In this document: positions 47,499 to 59,424 of the stretch, piece by piece
Position numbering within the stretch: position 1 is the stretch's first letter
Layout: each line of letters opens with the position of its first letter
DNA from: Pseudomonas viridiflava
GTDB lineage: Bacteria > Pseudomonadota > Gammaproteobacteria > Pseudomonadales > Pseudomonadaceae
DNA: 64,000 nt
Assembly: GCF_900582625.1 (NCBI RefSeq)
Contig: NZ_UTIQ01000029.1
Location: 62,001 to 126,000 of the forward strand
Direction: 5' to 3'
Program-made: the position numbers and the translations under genes
Notes under the pieces: model-generated
What the model was told of the DNA's origin: nothing
The model's input: the letters and a program-made list of their open reading frames with translations, nothing else
The model's database searches: none

Positions 47499-50108
47499 TT
47501 AACGCTTGTCTTCGACTTTCCAGGCATTGCCGTCGTAGAACGCACGCCAGCCCGTCGGCTTGCCTTCCACTTCGGTTTGCACGTACTGCTCTTTGGTCTT
47601 GCGACTGTAGCGTATGACCGCAGGACGGCCATCCGGGTCTTTCTTCGGCGCCGACATCAGGAAGTGGTACTTCGGATCGATCTCGTCTTTATGCGGGATC
47701 AACTCCAGCACCAACGGCGCGCGGGTTTCGCGGTTTTTCGGGAACTGGCTAGCGGCGAGGAACAAGCCGCTGGCGCCGTCGCGCAGCACGTAGGTGTCGT
47801 TCACCTTCTCGCACTTGAGCTCCGGCATTTTCACCGCGTCCATCTTGGGTGGCGCCGGCTCGCCGCTACGCAGCAATTTGCGTGTGTTCTTGCACTCGGG
47901 GTTGGTGCAACCGAAGAACTTGCCGAAACGGCCGGTCTTCAGTTGCATCTGACTGCCGCACTTGTCGCACTCCAGGCTCGGCCCTTCGTAGCCTTTGATG
48001 CGGTAGCTGCCCTGCTCGATCTCGTAGCCGGCGCAATCCGGGTTGTCGCCACAGATGTGCAGCTTGCGGGTTTCGTCCAGCAGATAAGCATCCATCGCCG
48101 TGCTGCAGATCGGGCAGCGGTGTTTGCCCAGCAGTACCAGCGATTCCGACTCGCCTTCATCATCGGCAGCAATTTCGTCGCCGGGAATCAGGTTGATGGT
48201 CGACTTGCAGCGCTCTTTCGGCGGCAAGCTGTAGCCCGAGCAGCCGAGGAACACGCCGGTGGACGCGGTACGAATCATCATCGGCCGACCGCATTCGCGG
48301 CAGGCGATATCGGTAGGCGTCGGCTGGTTGGCACGCATGCCATTGTCGCTTTCCGAGGCCACTTCGAGTTTCTTCTTGAAGTCGCCGTAGAACTCGTCGA
48401 GCACGTTTTTCCACTCGCGCTCGCCCTGGGCGACGTCATCGAGGTTCTCTTCCATGCCGGCGGTGAAGCCGTAGTCCATCAGATTGGAGAAGCTTTCGCT
48501 CAGGCGCTCAGTAACGATGTCGCCCATCTTCTCCGAGTAGAAACGACGGTTGTGCAACGCCACATAGCCGCGTTCCTGGATAGTGGAGATGATCGCTGCG
48601 TAGGTCGAAGGACGACCAATGCCACGTTTTTCCATCTCTTTAACCAGGCTGGCTTCGGAGTAGCGTGCCGGTGGCTTGGTGAAGTGTTGGCTCGGGTCGA
48701 GCTGGATCAGCTTCAGCGCTTCGCCTTCACTCATGTCGGGCAGCACATCGTCATCGCCGGGCTTGCTGATTTGCGGCATGGCGCGGGTGTAACCGTCGAA
48801 CTTGAGAATGCGGCCTTTGGCACGCAGTTCGTATTCGCTGGCTTTGACGCTGACGGTGGTGGACAGGTATTCGGCCGGTGGCATCTGGCAGGCCACGAAT
48901 TGGCGCCAGATCAGCTCGTACAGGCGCTCGGCATCACGCTCCATGCCCGACAGCTGGGTCGGCTTGAGGTTGACGTCAGAAGGACGAATCGCTTCGTGCG
49001 CTTCCTGGGCGCCTTCCTTGCTGCTGTACACGTTCGGCTTGGCCGGCAGGTATTTCTTGCCGAACTCGCCTTCGATGAAATCGCGAACCATCGTCACGGC
49101 ATCGGCCGATAGGTTGGTCGAGTCGGTACGCATATAAGTGATGTAGCCAGCCTCGTACAGACGCTGGGCCATCATCATGGTTTTCTTCACGCCGAAGCCC
49201 AGGCGGTTGCTCGCGGCCTGCTGCAAGGTGGACGTGATGAACGGCGCCGACGGCTTGCTGCTGGTCGGTTTGTCTTCGCGTTTGACGATGCTGTAGCTGG
49301 AGCTTTTGAGCTTGGCCAGTGCGGCATCGGCTTGCTGCTTGTTCAGCGGCTTGAAGGCTTCGCCGTTTTCGCGCGCCACTTCAAAGCGCACGTTGGCGCC
49401 TTTGGCGGTGCCCAGGTCGGCGTGTATTTCCCAATATTCTTCAGGGTTGAACGCACGAATTTCGCGCTCGCGCTCCACGACTAGTTTCACGGCTACCGAC
49501 TGCACGCGGCCGGCCGACAGGCCACGGGCGATTTTCGCCCACAGCAGCGGCGAGACCATGTAGCCCACAACGCGGTCGAGGAAGCGGCGTGCTTGCTGGG
49601 CGTTGACGCGGTTGATGTCCAACTCGCCCGGCTTGGAGAACGCTTCCTGAATAGCCTTCTTGGTGATCTCGTTGAACACCACGCGCTTGTAGCGGCTGTC
49701 GTCACCACCGATGGCTTCGCGCAGGTGCCAGGCAATGGCTTCCCCTTCGCGGTCCAAGTCGGTTGCGAGATAGATGGTGTCAGCATCTTTGGCGAGACGG
49801 CGCAGCTCTTCGACGACCTTTTCCTTGCCAGGAAGAATTTCGTACTTGGCTTTCCAGCCATGCTCCGGATCGACGCCCATGCGCGCCACCAGTTGGCGCT
49901 TGGCTTTGTCCTTGGCGCTCAGCACCGGCGCTTCGGCTGCAGCAGCCTTGCCCCGTTTGACTGGCTCTTTGGCTGCACTGGCCGAACCGCTGGTAGGCAG
50001 GTCACGGATATGGCCGATGCTCGACTTCACCACGTACTGGTTGCCCAAATACTTGTTGATGGTCTTGGCCTTGGCCGGGGATTCCACGATGACCAGCGAT
50101 TTGCCCAT
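47499..50108 (-). CDS. topA: DNA topoisomerase I
   Basis: This 869-residue type IA topoisomerase relaxes negative supercoils. The Toprim domain begins [17 protein letters not shown] and contains [15 protein letters not shown]. The active-site tyrosine is Tyr325 in [10 protein letters not shown]. The C-terminal part has several CxxC zinc-binding units (for example CRECGRP, CPICST, CDKCGSQ, CTNPEC) in about 570-760, then a conserved tail ending WKVEDKR. I chose the ATG at 50106-50108 ([10 protein letters not shown]), as in homologues; the frame is open for 19 more codons upstream. Confidence 0.97.
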   Translation of the reverse strand: MGKSLVIVESPAKAKTINKYLGNQYVVKSSIGHIRDLPTSGSASAAKEPVKRGKAAAAEAPVLSAKDKAKRQLVARMGVDPEHGWKAKYEILPGKEKVVEELRRLAKDADTIYLATDLDREGEAIAWHLREAIGGDDSRYKRVVFNEITKKAIQEAFSKPGELDINRVNAQQARRFLDRVVGYMVSPLLWAKIARGLSAGRVQSVAVKLVVEREREIRAFNPEEYWEIHADLGTAKGANVRFEVARENGEAFKPLNKQQADAALAKLKSSSYSIVKREDKPTSSKPSAPFITSTLQQAASNRLGFGVKKTMMMAQRLYEAGYITYMRTDSTNLSADAVTMVRDFIEGEFGKKYLPAKPNVYSSKEGAQEAHEAIRPSDVNLKPTQLSGMERDAERLYELIWRQFVACQMPPAEYLSTTVSVKASEYELRAKGRILKFDGYTRAMPQISKPGDDDVLPDMSEGEALKLIQLDPSQHFTKPPARYSEASLVKEMEKRGIGRPSTYAAIISTIQERGYVALHNRRFYSEKMGDIVTERLSESFSNLMDYGFTAGMEENLDDVAQGEREWKNVLDEFYGDFKKKLEVASESDNGMRANQPTPTDIACRECGRPMMIRTASTGVFLGCSGYSLPPKERCKSTINLIPGDEIAADDEGESESLVLLGKHRCPICSTAMDAYLLDETRKLHICGDNPDCAGYEIEQGSYRIKGYEGPSLECDKCGSQMQLKTGRFGKFFGCTNPECKNTRKLLRSGEPAPPKMDAVKMPELKCEKVNDTYVLRDGASGLFLAASQFPKNRETRAPLVLELIPHKDEIDPKYHFLMSAPKKDPDGRPAVIRYSRKTKEQYVQTEVEGKPTGWRAFYDGNAWKVEDKR

Positions 50109-50222
50109 GGATCGGAAATTTCCTGAATGTGAGAACTGAATGGCGGGGGCCGCCTTTCGCGGCACCGCTATATATAGTGGCGACTAAGCCGAGGTCAAGG
50201 GCGGATCACGTCTGATGCCAGC

Positions 50223-50459
50223 TCAAGGCCGCACAAAGCGATCCGGTTCGGCCTCGATCAGAGCAAAGCGCAGCATAGTCGCGCCGTCCACTTCGACGGT
50301 GGAGGTAAACATGCTCAGCGGCCGCACCCAAAGGCCGTACTCGCCGTATAGCGCTTGGTACACGACCACCTCCTCTTCGGTCTCGGAGTGCCGCGCGACA
50401 CCGAACACGCGGTACTCGGGGCCTTTGTAGTGACGATAGAGGCCGGGTTGTACGTGCAT
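50223..50459 (-). CDS. DUF1653 domain protein
   Basis: This 78-residue protein has the compact DUF1653 pattern: GLYRHYKGPEYRVFGVARHSETEEEVVVYQ and YGLWVRPLSMF (in pieces within residues 4-55). The ATG at 50457-50459 gives the usual MHVQPGLYRHYKG start. The function is unknown; the family is widespread and small. It lies between topA and the fadA terminator. Confidence 0.85.
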   Translation of the reverse strand: MHVQPGLYRHYKGPEYRVFGVARHSETEEEVVVYQALYGEYGLWVRPLSMFTSTVEVDGATMLRFALIEAEPDRFVRP

Positions 50460-50501
50460 CAAAGCTTCCTCATGTCGGTAAAAAATAAAAGCGTGGTCTG
50501 A

Positions 50502-50534
50502 CAAAAATAAAAACCGGGGCACAGGGCCCCGGTT
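50502..50534 (-). terminator. Rho-independent terminator of fadBA
   Basis: Read on the minus strand, AACCGGGGC, CCTGT and GCCCCGGTT form a 9-bp stem with a five-base loop followed by a run of T residues (plus-strand A tract 50502-50513). It lies about 46 bp after the fadA stop. Confidence 0.88.
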
Positions 50535-50579
50535 GTTCACCGCCTCGCATGTGGAGTCCGCTCGTTGCCGAGCGTTCCC

Positions 50580-51770
<1,191 letters not shown>

Positions 51771-51785
51771 CTATGCGTTACGCGC

Positions 51786-53933
<2,148 letters not shown>

Positions 53934-54084
53934 CAACTGATCTCCACGGTATGGAAGCTGAACGTACACGTCGGACGCCAAGCAGCGGACTGGTCCGCAG
54001 CAGGACCGTCGAGAATAGTCTCGAACAGCCTGACACACCCGCCGACGCGATATTCGGGCGGCCTATGAACCGTGCTGCGCAAAG

Positions 54085-54111
54085 CAAACACTTGATTCAT
54101 ACGCCCGTTTG
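54085..54111 (-). promoter_or_regulatory. Candidate PsrA site upstream of fadB
   Basis: CAAAC (54085-54089) and GTTTG (54107-54111) bracket the segment; the left half CAAACACTTG (54085-54094) is identical to bases 45014-45023 of the psrA operator. On the minus strand a TTGACA hexamer (54154-54149) with a poor -10 (GAAGGT) would start transcription near 54118, placing this site at or just downstream of the start, as expected for repression. Confidence 0.55.
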
Positions 54112-54160
54112 ATTCGGGTGCGCACACCTTCGTAGAAAAGATTGCGCTTGTCAATTGGAG

Positions 54161-54193
54161 CGATATTTCGTCTTACGCTGTAAGGAAATATCG
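54161..54193. promoter_or_regulatory. 33-bp near-perfect dyad in the fadB upstream region
   Basis: CGATATTTC-GT-CTTAC, GCT, GTAAG-GAAATATCG: the outer 9-bp arms and inner 5-bp arms are exact inverted repeats, with two extra bases on one side only. It lies just beyond the TTGACA hexamer of the minus strand and 180 bp before the plus-strand gene at 54374. It may be an activator or repressor site. The remaining intergenic sequence (54194-54373) shows nothing I can assign. Confidence 0.5.
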
Positions 54194-54373
54194 ACCGTGC
54201 TGTCAGGGAAAACATTCCAACTGCTCTAGCACGCGCTTACTGCGCTGTAGGGGAATGCCATCATTGTGATGCCGGTGAGCGCTAGTAAAAGCCAAACGGC
54301 GCAGGTACAGTCGTCTCAACACGCTGCCAACGCGTGACAAAAAATAAAAACAATGAAGCCCCACGGAGTAACC

Positions 54374-55198
54374 ATGACGAGCCGTCCGCTTGCCATACTG
54401 CTGAGCCTCGTACTGACCGCCCTTCTCCCGCTTGGCGCCCACGCCGCCACCCCTGCCGCCGGAACCGACGCCCTGCTGAAATTGCATCAGCTACGCCTGG
54501 CTGCGCAGAAAAGTCTGGGTGACTTCTACATGTACAACAGCATGGACGGCGATCAGCGCTACGCGCGCTTGATTGAAGAATCGGTACAAAACGCCAACGC
54601 GCGTCTGGCCGAGCTAACCGACCTTCCTGGCGACGCTTCCAAGGCCATGCGCGCGCAACTCGCGCAACAGCTCGGCGCGTATGAAAGCGAGTTGAAAAGC
54701 CTCACCACCGCGATGAAAACCCAGGGTTTCACCGACCTGCAGCCCGTGGCCGATCTGGCCACTCGCAATCAGCAGCTGATGGCGCTGAGCAACGAGCTGT
54801 ATGGGAAAATTCAACAAGAAAGCGGCCAGATTGTGCCGCCTATGACTCAGCAGAGCCGCGAGCAAAGTTTGCTCATGCAAGCCATCGCCGTGGACTATGC
54901 TTCGCGCAGTGCCTCGGTGGGCGGCACCTTTATTGGCAGCGCCGCCGGGGATGAACAGACCATTGACGATCTGGTCACCCAGTTCGCCGGCAAGCTGACT
55001 ACGCTTGAGCAATCGCCGCAAAACACCGCGCAAATCCGCGAATCGCTGAATGGCATCAACACCAAATGGCGCTACATCGAAAAATCGCTGAAAAATTACA
55101 ACGAGAACTCCGTACCTTTCGTGGTCAGTAAGTACTCAGACAGCATTATCGATGGTTTGGAAGGAGTGTCGGCGCAGTACCTGGCCGCCAAGCTTTGA
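54374..55198 (+). CDS. Conserved secreted hypothetical protein
   Basis: This 274-residue protein has a clear signal peptide (about 1-24: LAILLSLVLTALLPLGAHAA), then a mostly helical mature part containing KSLGDFYMYNSMDGDQRYARL, SASVGGTFIG and TKWRYIEKSLKNYNENSVPF. It is periplasmic by prediction. The ATG at 54374 has CGGAG six bases upstream. The pattern hints at a methyl-accepting or type IV pili-like helical sensor module, but I do not recognise a family function. A good terminator lies 37 bp after the stop, so it is monocistronic. Confidence 0.8.
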   Translation: MTSRPLAILLSLVLTALLPLGAHAATPAAGTDALLKLHQLRLAAQKSLGDFYMYNSMDGDQRYARLIEESVQNANARLAELTDLPGDASKAMRAQLAQQLGAYESELKSLTTAMKTQGFTDLQPVADLATRNQQLMALSNELYGKIQQESGQIVPPMTQQSREQSLLMQAIAVDYASRSASVGGTFIGSAAGDEQTIDDLVTQFAGKLTTLEQSPQNTAQIRESLNGINTKWRYIEKSLKNYNENSVPFVVSKYSDSIIDGLEGVSAQYLAAKL

Positions 55199-55235
55199 CC
55201 ACAGCACCCGAATTTCCGGCCTGCCTGGCCAACCC

Positions 55236-55263
55236 AGCCCGAATATGTTTTCGGGCTTTTTTT
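55236..55263 (+). terminator. Rho-independent terminator of the secreted-protein gene
   Basis: AGCCCGAA (55236-55243), a six-base loop and TTCGGGCT (55250-55257) are followed by a run of T residues. Confidence 0.9.
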
Positions 55264-55280
55264 ATGGCGTTTCCAAACCG

Positions 55281-55360
55281 TAGGAGCCAGCTTGCTGGCG
55301 AACCGTGGAAACGCCGTTCGAAGGTCGTGGTTGCAGGATTCGCCAGCAAGCTGGCTCCTA
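55281..55360. repeat. REP inverted pair (CCAGCTTGCTGG type, family C)
   Basis: TAGGAG-CCAGCTTGCTGG-CGAA (55281-55302) is matched by its exact inverted copy (55339-55360), 36 bp apart. It is a sequence class distinct from the GCGGCTTTAGCCGC pairs but has the same layout, including the TAGGAG and CTCCTA outer ends. It sits between a terminator and the 3' end of the next gene. Confidence 0.88.
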
Positions 55361-55374
55361 CAACAGCGCAGGTG

Positions 55375-55812
55375 CTAAGCCAGCGCCTTCAACACCGCCG
55401 CTACGGGCTCGAGGCCTTGCACCTCACCCGCCTCGCCCCAGCACAGGGAAATCATCTGCGTCGTTGCTTCGACTTTATAAACGTCGGCCGGCAGCGTGTG
55501 CAGATGCGGCAGCAGCACGGCGTCGGTGCAGGGCTCACGCCATTGGTTTACCCAATTTCCCGCGCTCATTTGCCAATAACACCAGCTATCGCTCGCCCCT
55601 CGGCGGCGGGCGCGGTGGTATTGCGGGCATGGGCTGGGCGGCTCTTCGGGCAGCCAGTGCGGCCATTCCTGACGCGACAACTGCATTCCCAACCCTTTGC
55701 TACGCGCGGCCATGCGAATGGCCATACGCCCTTGCTGACGCCGCGAGGGGCGCAGCCAGGCCAACGGGCTCAGCACAACGGCAATAAGCAGCACCACGAT
55801 CCACACGGTCAT
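55375..55812 (-). CDS. Hypothetical protein with an N-terminal membrane anchor
   Basis: This 145-residue protein begins with one hydrophobic helix (TVWIVVLLIAVVLSPLAWL, about 2-20) followed by a basic stretch and a soluble domain rich in Trp and Pro (EWPHWLPEEPPSPCP, WCYWQMSAGNWVNQWREP). A positively charged segment directly after the helix suggests an N-out, cytoplasmic-domain orientation. The same position in other pseudomonads holds a similar unnamed gene. The function is unknown. Confidence 0.75.
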   Translation of the reverse strand: MTVWIVVLLIAVVLSPLAWLRPSRRQQGRMAIRMAARSKGLGMQLSRQEWPHWLPEEPPSPCPQYHRARRRGASDSWCYWQMSAGNWVNQWREPCTDAVLLPHLHTLPADVYKVEATTQMISLCWGEAGEVQGLEPVAAVLKALA

Positions 55813-55898
55813 ACGTTAAATCTCACCATTAAAAGTGCTGCATTTAGCTAACAATCACAGCCATACTTTGATCATTCGCCTCAGGAGGAGTCACCGTC

Positions 55899-56339
55899 AT
55901 GCCCTATCAGCACATTCTGGTTGCCTTGGATCTTTCCGAAGAATGCGACCCGGTGATGAAGCGCGCTTATGCGCTCGCCGCCGCCAGCCAGGCCAAGCTT
56001 TCGCTGGTGCATATTGTCGAACCGATGGCGATGGCCTTTGGTGGCGACGTACCGATGGACCTGTCCACCCTGCAACAGCAGCAATTCGAACAGGCCCGCG
56101 AGCGACTGGACAGCTACTCCGCTAAATATCCCGAACTGGGCCCCGACACGCGCCACCTCGTCTACGGCCAACCGCGCCAGGAAATCCACCGCCTGGCCGC
56201 CGAGCAAGGCGCTGATTTGATCGTCGTGGGCAGTCACGGCCGTCACGGCCTGGCGTTGCTGCTAGGTTCCACCGCCAATGACGTACTGCACGGCGCGCCG
56301 TGCGATGTGTTGGCCGTGCGGTTGAAAAAGCCGGAATAA
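55899..56339 (+). CDS. uspA: Universal stress protein UspA family
   Basis: This 146-residue single-domain protein has the UspA fold: YQHILVALDLSEECDPVMKRA at the N terminus and the nucleotide-binding signature GSHGRHGLALLLGSTANDVL at about 112-131. ATP binding is therefore probable. Such proteins aid survival in stationary phase or low oxygen. AGGAGG lies about ten bases before the ATG. Only a half-site of an Anr box (TTTGATCATTCG) was seen upstream. Confidence 0.92.
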   Translation: MPYQHILVALDLSEECDPVMKRAYALAAASQAKLSLVHIVEPMAMAFGGDVPMDLSTLQQQQFEQARERLDSYSAKYPELGPDTRHLVYGQPRQEIHRLAAEQGADLIVVGSHGRHGLALLLGSTANDVLHGAPCDVLAVRLKKPE

Positions 56340-56346
56340 ATTACTC

Positions 56347-56448
56347 ACCGTCATTCCCGCGAAGGCGGGAATCCAGAATATCGAGGCGTACGCTCATTGC
56401 GTGTAACAGCGACTATTCTGGGTCCCCGCGTACGCGGGGACGACGGTG
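56347..56448. repeat. Inverted pair of family A palindromic repeats
   Basis: The left unit CACCGTCATTCCCGC, GAAGGCGGGAATCCAGAAT is paired with a diverged inverted unit ATTCTGGGTCCCCGCG, TACGCGGGGACGACGGTG. The inner palindrome of the right unit has changed to CCCCGCGTACGCGGGG. It fills the gap between uspA and the convergent gene at 56461. Confidence 0.85.
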
Positions 56449-56460
56449 CTTGATGTTGAG

Positions 56461-57147
56461 TTATTCCGGCAAATCCCCCGCGCTCATCACCATCGGCCGA
56501 ATCTTCTGCAACTGGGTTTCCAGCGAGTGGGTGATGCTGGTCGACATCGAGAAAAACGTCAGAAACGCCTTAAGGTTCGAGTCGCCTTCGCACACGTCGT
56601 GAATGCGCTGCCAGAACGCCTGATTGACCAGCTGTAATTGTTGGAACAGCCGCACCAAGCCCTTCAATTCCCAATCCGCATGCCGCCCTTCACGGAAGTT
56701 GAAGTACTGGCGCGACAAGTACAGCGACACCGCACGCAGAATAAATTCCTGGTTATTGGCAAACGGTAAATGGTTGAACGCCATCGGCTTGAGCTTGCTC
56801 AGCACCGGACAGGCGCTGGTCGGCATGATCAGCCCGAGCAAGGCGCGTAAGCCCTCTTCCAGGCCGACTTGCTTGCTGTATTCGCGCTCCGGTGTGCGCA
56901 CCCAGAAATGCGCTTTCTGGAACGCTGGCAAGCCTTGGAAATCCTCGATCACCCGATGCAAATCCACCGCCGCCGGGCAGTGGCTGTACTGCTCACGCTT
57001 TAGCGGGCAGTTGCTGCACTGGTGATACTCAAGCCGCGTCCAGGCCGGCGCCTGAAGCGCGCGCTCTTGGTCGTACTCGCGGTTGAGTTCGATGCGATAG
57101 CCAAACTCGTGACTATCGTCGAGGGAAATCCGGTACTCGATGGCCAT
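56461..57147 (-). CDS. Conserved protein with a CxxC cysteine cluster, unknown function
   Basis: This 228-residue soluble protein has an acidic, beta-rich N terminus and then CSNCPLKREQYSHCP at 44-58, giving Cys44, Cys47 and Cys57. A fourth Cys lies in TSACPVLSK near residue 113. Four cysteines could hold a zinc ion or an iron-sulfur cluster, but the spacing does not match a family I know. The C-terminal half is helical, with RLFQQLQLVNQAFWQRIHDV. It lies 20 bp after the ABC-F gene on the same strand and may be co-transcribed with it. Confidence 0.8.
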   Translation of the reverse strand: MAIEYRISLDDSHEFGYRIELNREYDQERALQAPAWTRLEYHQCSNCPLKREQYSHCPAAVDLHRVIEDFQGLPAFQKAHFWVRTPEREYSKQVGLEEGLRALLGLIMPTSACPVLSKLKPMAFNHLPFANNQEFILRAVSLYLSRQYFNFREGRHADWELKGLVRLFQQLQLVNQAFWQRIHDVCEGDSNLKAFLTFFSMSTSITHSLETQLQKIRPMVMSAGDLPE

Positions 57148-57167
57148 TCAGGTCTCCGACAAACAGA

Positions 57168-59078
57168 TCAGGCGTCCAGCTCTGCCCAGCGCTCCAACAG
57201 CGCGTCCAGTTCTTGCTGCAGCGTTTCCAGCTTGGCCAACACCGCCGCGGTTTCGGCGGCTGGGCGTTGGTAAAAGGTCGGCCCGGCAATTTCTTCATTA
57301 ACCTGCGCGATCTTGGCTTCCTGCGCGTCGATCAGGCCCGGCAGGCTTTCCAGCTCACGCTGCAACTTGTAGCTGAGCTTCTTCTTCGCCGGCTCTTGTG
57401 CCGGTGCGGCAGCCGGCGCAGCAGCGGTTGGTGCAGGCGCAGTGGTTTCCGGCTTGCCGGATTTGCTTTCGCCCACGCCCAGCAAGCGCGGCGAACCGCC
57501 TTGGCGCAGCCAGTCCTGATAACCGCCCACGTATTCGCGCACCTTGCCTTCGCCTTCGAACACCAGCGTGCTGGTGACCACGTTGTCGAGGAATGCCCGG
57601 TCGTGGCTCACCATCAACACGGTGCCGGCGAAGTTGGACAGCACTTCCTCCAGCAGTTCGAGGGTTTCTACGTCGAGGTCGTTGGTCGGTTCGTCCAGCA
57701 CCAGCAGGTTCGCCGGTTTGCTAAACAGCTTAGCCAGCAACAGACGCGCACGCTCACCGCCGGACAAGGCTTTCACCGGCGTTCGGGCGCGCTGCGGGCT
57801 GAACAGGAAATCGCCGAGGTAGCTGAGCACGTGGCGGTTCTGGCCGTCGATTTCGATAAAGTCGCGACCTTCAGCCACGTTATCAATCACGGTTTTTTCC
57901 AAGTCCAACTGATGGCGTAGCTGGTCGAAATAAGCCACTTCCAGACGGGTGCCCACTTCCACTTTGCCCTGGGTCGGTTGCAGGTCATCCAGCATCAGCT
58001 TGAGCAAGGTGGTCTTGCCGGTGCCGTTGGCCCCGAGCAAGCCGATACGGTCTTGACGCTGAAGCACCATGGAAAAGTCCTTGATCAACATCGGACCGCC
58101 GGCGTGGGCGAAGCTGACGTTGTCCAGCACCATCACTTGCTTGCCGGACTTCTCCGACGTATCCAGCTGGATATTCGCTTTGCCGGTGCGCTCGCGGCGT
58201 TCGCTGCGTTCTACGCGCAACGCTTTCAGCGCACGTACGCGGCCTTCGTTACGGGTGCGGCGGGCTTTGATGCCCTGGCGAATCCACACTTCTTCCTGGG
58301 CCAGACGCTTATCGAACAAGGCGTTGGCGGTTTCTTCGGCCGCCAGTTGCTGTTCTTTGTGCTCCAGGAAGCTGGCGTAGTCGCCGTTCCAGTCGATCAG
58401 GCCGCCACGGTCGAGCTCGAGAATGCGCGTCGCCAGGTTTTGCAGGAAGGAACGGTCGTGGGTGATAAACAGCACAGCGCCCTGGAAGTCTTTGAGGGCG
58501 TCTTCCAACCAGGCGATGGCGCCGATGTCCAGGTGGTTGGTCGGTTCATCGAGAAGCAGCAAGTCCGGCTCGGACACCAGCGCCTGCGCCAGCAGCACGC
58601 GGCGACGCCAGCCGCCGGACAGTTCGGCCAAGGTTTTGTCGGCCGGCAGTTGCAGGCGGCTCAAGGTGCTGTCGACCAATTGCTGCAAGCGCCAGCCATC
58701 TTTGGCTTCGAGTTCTTGCTGCACGTGCATGAGTTTGTTGAGGTCTTCGTCGGTGACGATGTTCATGCTCAGGTGATGGTATTCGGCGAGCAGCGCGCCA
58801 ACGCCATCAAGGCCCTCGGCCACCACGTCGAACACGGTACGGCCATCGGCTACCGGCAGTTCCTGCGGCAGCTCGCCGATTTTCAGACCGGGGGCGCGCC
58901 ATACGCTGCCGTCGTCTGGCACACGGTCGCCTTTGACGATACGCAACAGGCTGGATTTACCGGTGCCGTTGCGACCAATGATGCACACCCGCTCGCCTCG
59001 GGCGATCTGCCAGGAAATCTTGTCCAGCAGCGGCATTGCGCCATAGGCCAGGGAAACATCAGTGAACTTGAGCAGCAT
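57168..59078 (-). CDS. uup: ABC-F family ATPase (Uup type)
   Basis: This 636-residue soluble protein has two ABC domains: the first with GRNGTGKSS and LSGGWRRR, the second with GANGTGKTT and LSGGERARL, joined by a charged helical linker (RRTRNEGRVRALKALRVER). A C-terminal coiled-coil extension (about 550-636, after a Pro/Ala-rich stretch) is typical of Uup, which binds DNA or ribosomes rather than transporting. I chose the ATG at 59076-59078 (MLLKFTDVSLAYG), as in homologues. Confidence 0.9.
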   Translation of the reverse strand: MLLKFTDVSLAYGAMPLLDKISWQIARGERVCIIGRNGTGKSSLLRIVKGDRVPDDGSVWRAPGLKIGELPQELPVADGRTVFDVVAEGLDGVGALLAEYHHLSMNIVTDEDLNKLMHVQQELEAKDGWRLQQLVDSTLSRLQLPADKTLAELSGGWRRRVLLAQALVSEPDLLLLDEPTNHLDIGAIAWLEDALKDFQGAVLFITHDRSFLQNLATRILELDRGGLIDWNGDYASFLEHKEQQLAAEETANALFDKRLAQEEVWIRQGIKARRTRNEGRVRALKALRVERSERRERTGKANIQLDTSEKSGKQVMVLDNVSFAHAGGPMLIKDFSMVLQRQDRIGLLGANGTGKTTLLKLMLDDLQPTQGKVEVGTRLEVAYFDQLRHQLDLEKTVIDNVAEGRDFIEIDGQNRHVLSYLGDFLFSPQRARTPVKALSGGERARLLLAKLFSKPANLLVLDEPTNDLDVETLELLEEVLSNFAGTVLMVSHDRAFLDNVVTSTLVFEGEGKVREYVGGYQDWLRQGGSPRLLGVGESKSGKPETTAPAPTAAAPAAAPAQEPAKKKLSYKLQRELESLPGLIDAQEAKIAQVNEEIAGPTFYQRPAAETAAVLAKLETLQQELDALLERWAELDA

Positions 59079-59232
59079 GGTCGCCTCGAGGGAATAGCTG
59101 CGGCCGTTGCGCGATGCACGACAGCCGCTGGAAATCTCTTCGCCACACGCTTTTCGCGTTGGCAAAACTGGGCGCGCATTCTACCGAGTTGCGCCCCTGG
59201 CCGGGTGGCATTTTTTTTGCGCAAGCGGTCTC

Positions 59233-59304
59233 TGTGGGAGCGGCTTCAGCCGCGATTGCTGCAAACGCCTTGTGAAAAGCATCGCGACTGAAGTCGCTCC
59301 CACA
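59233..59304. repeat. REP inverted pair (family B)
   Basis: TGTGGGAGCGGCTTCAGCC, GCGAT is followed by an inverted copy ATCGCGACTGAAGTCGC, TCCCACA. The right unit is slightly degenerate (GACTGAAGTC instead of GGCTAAAGCC). The 346-bp gap 59079-59424 contains this pair and the slt leader; nothing else was recognised. Confidence 0.88.
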
Positions 59305-59424
59305 AAACCTCCCGACAGGCACATGGTGCTTTCGCTTTCTCGACCGCCCGGCAAAAGGCTAAGCTACCCACCTTGAGCGCCCAGTCATCGGCGCGCCTTT
59401 CAGAAATTTCAGCTCGGAAGTGTC

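Noticed and set aside
55865..55878. Possible Anr box before uspA (TTTGATCATTCG)
   Set aside because: Only the left half TTGAT is intact; the right half does not resemble ATCAA.
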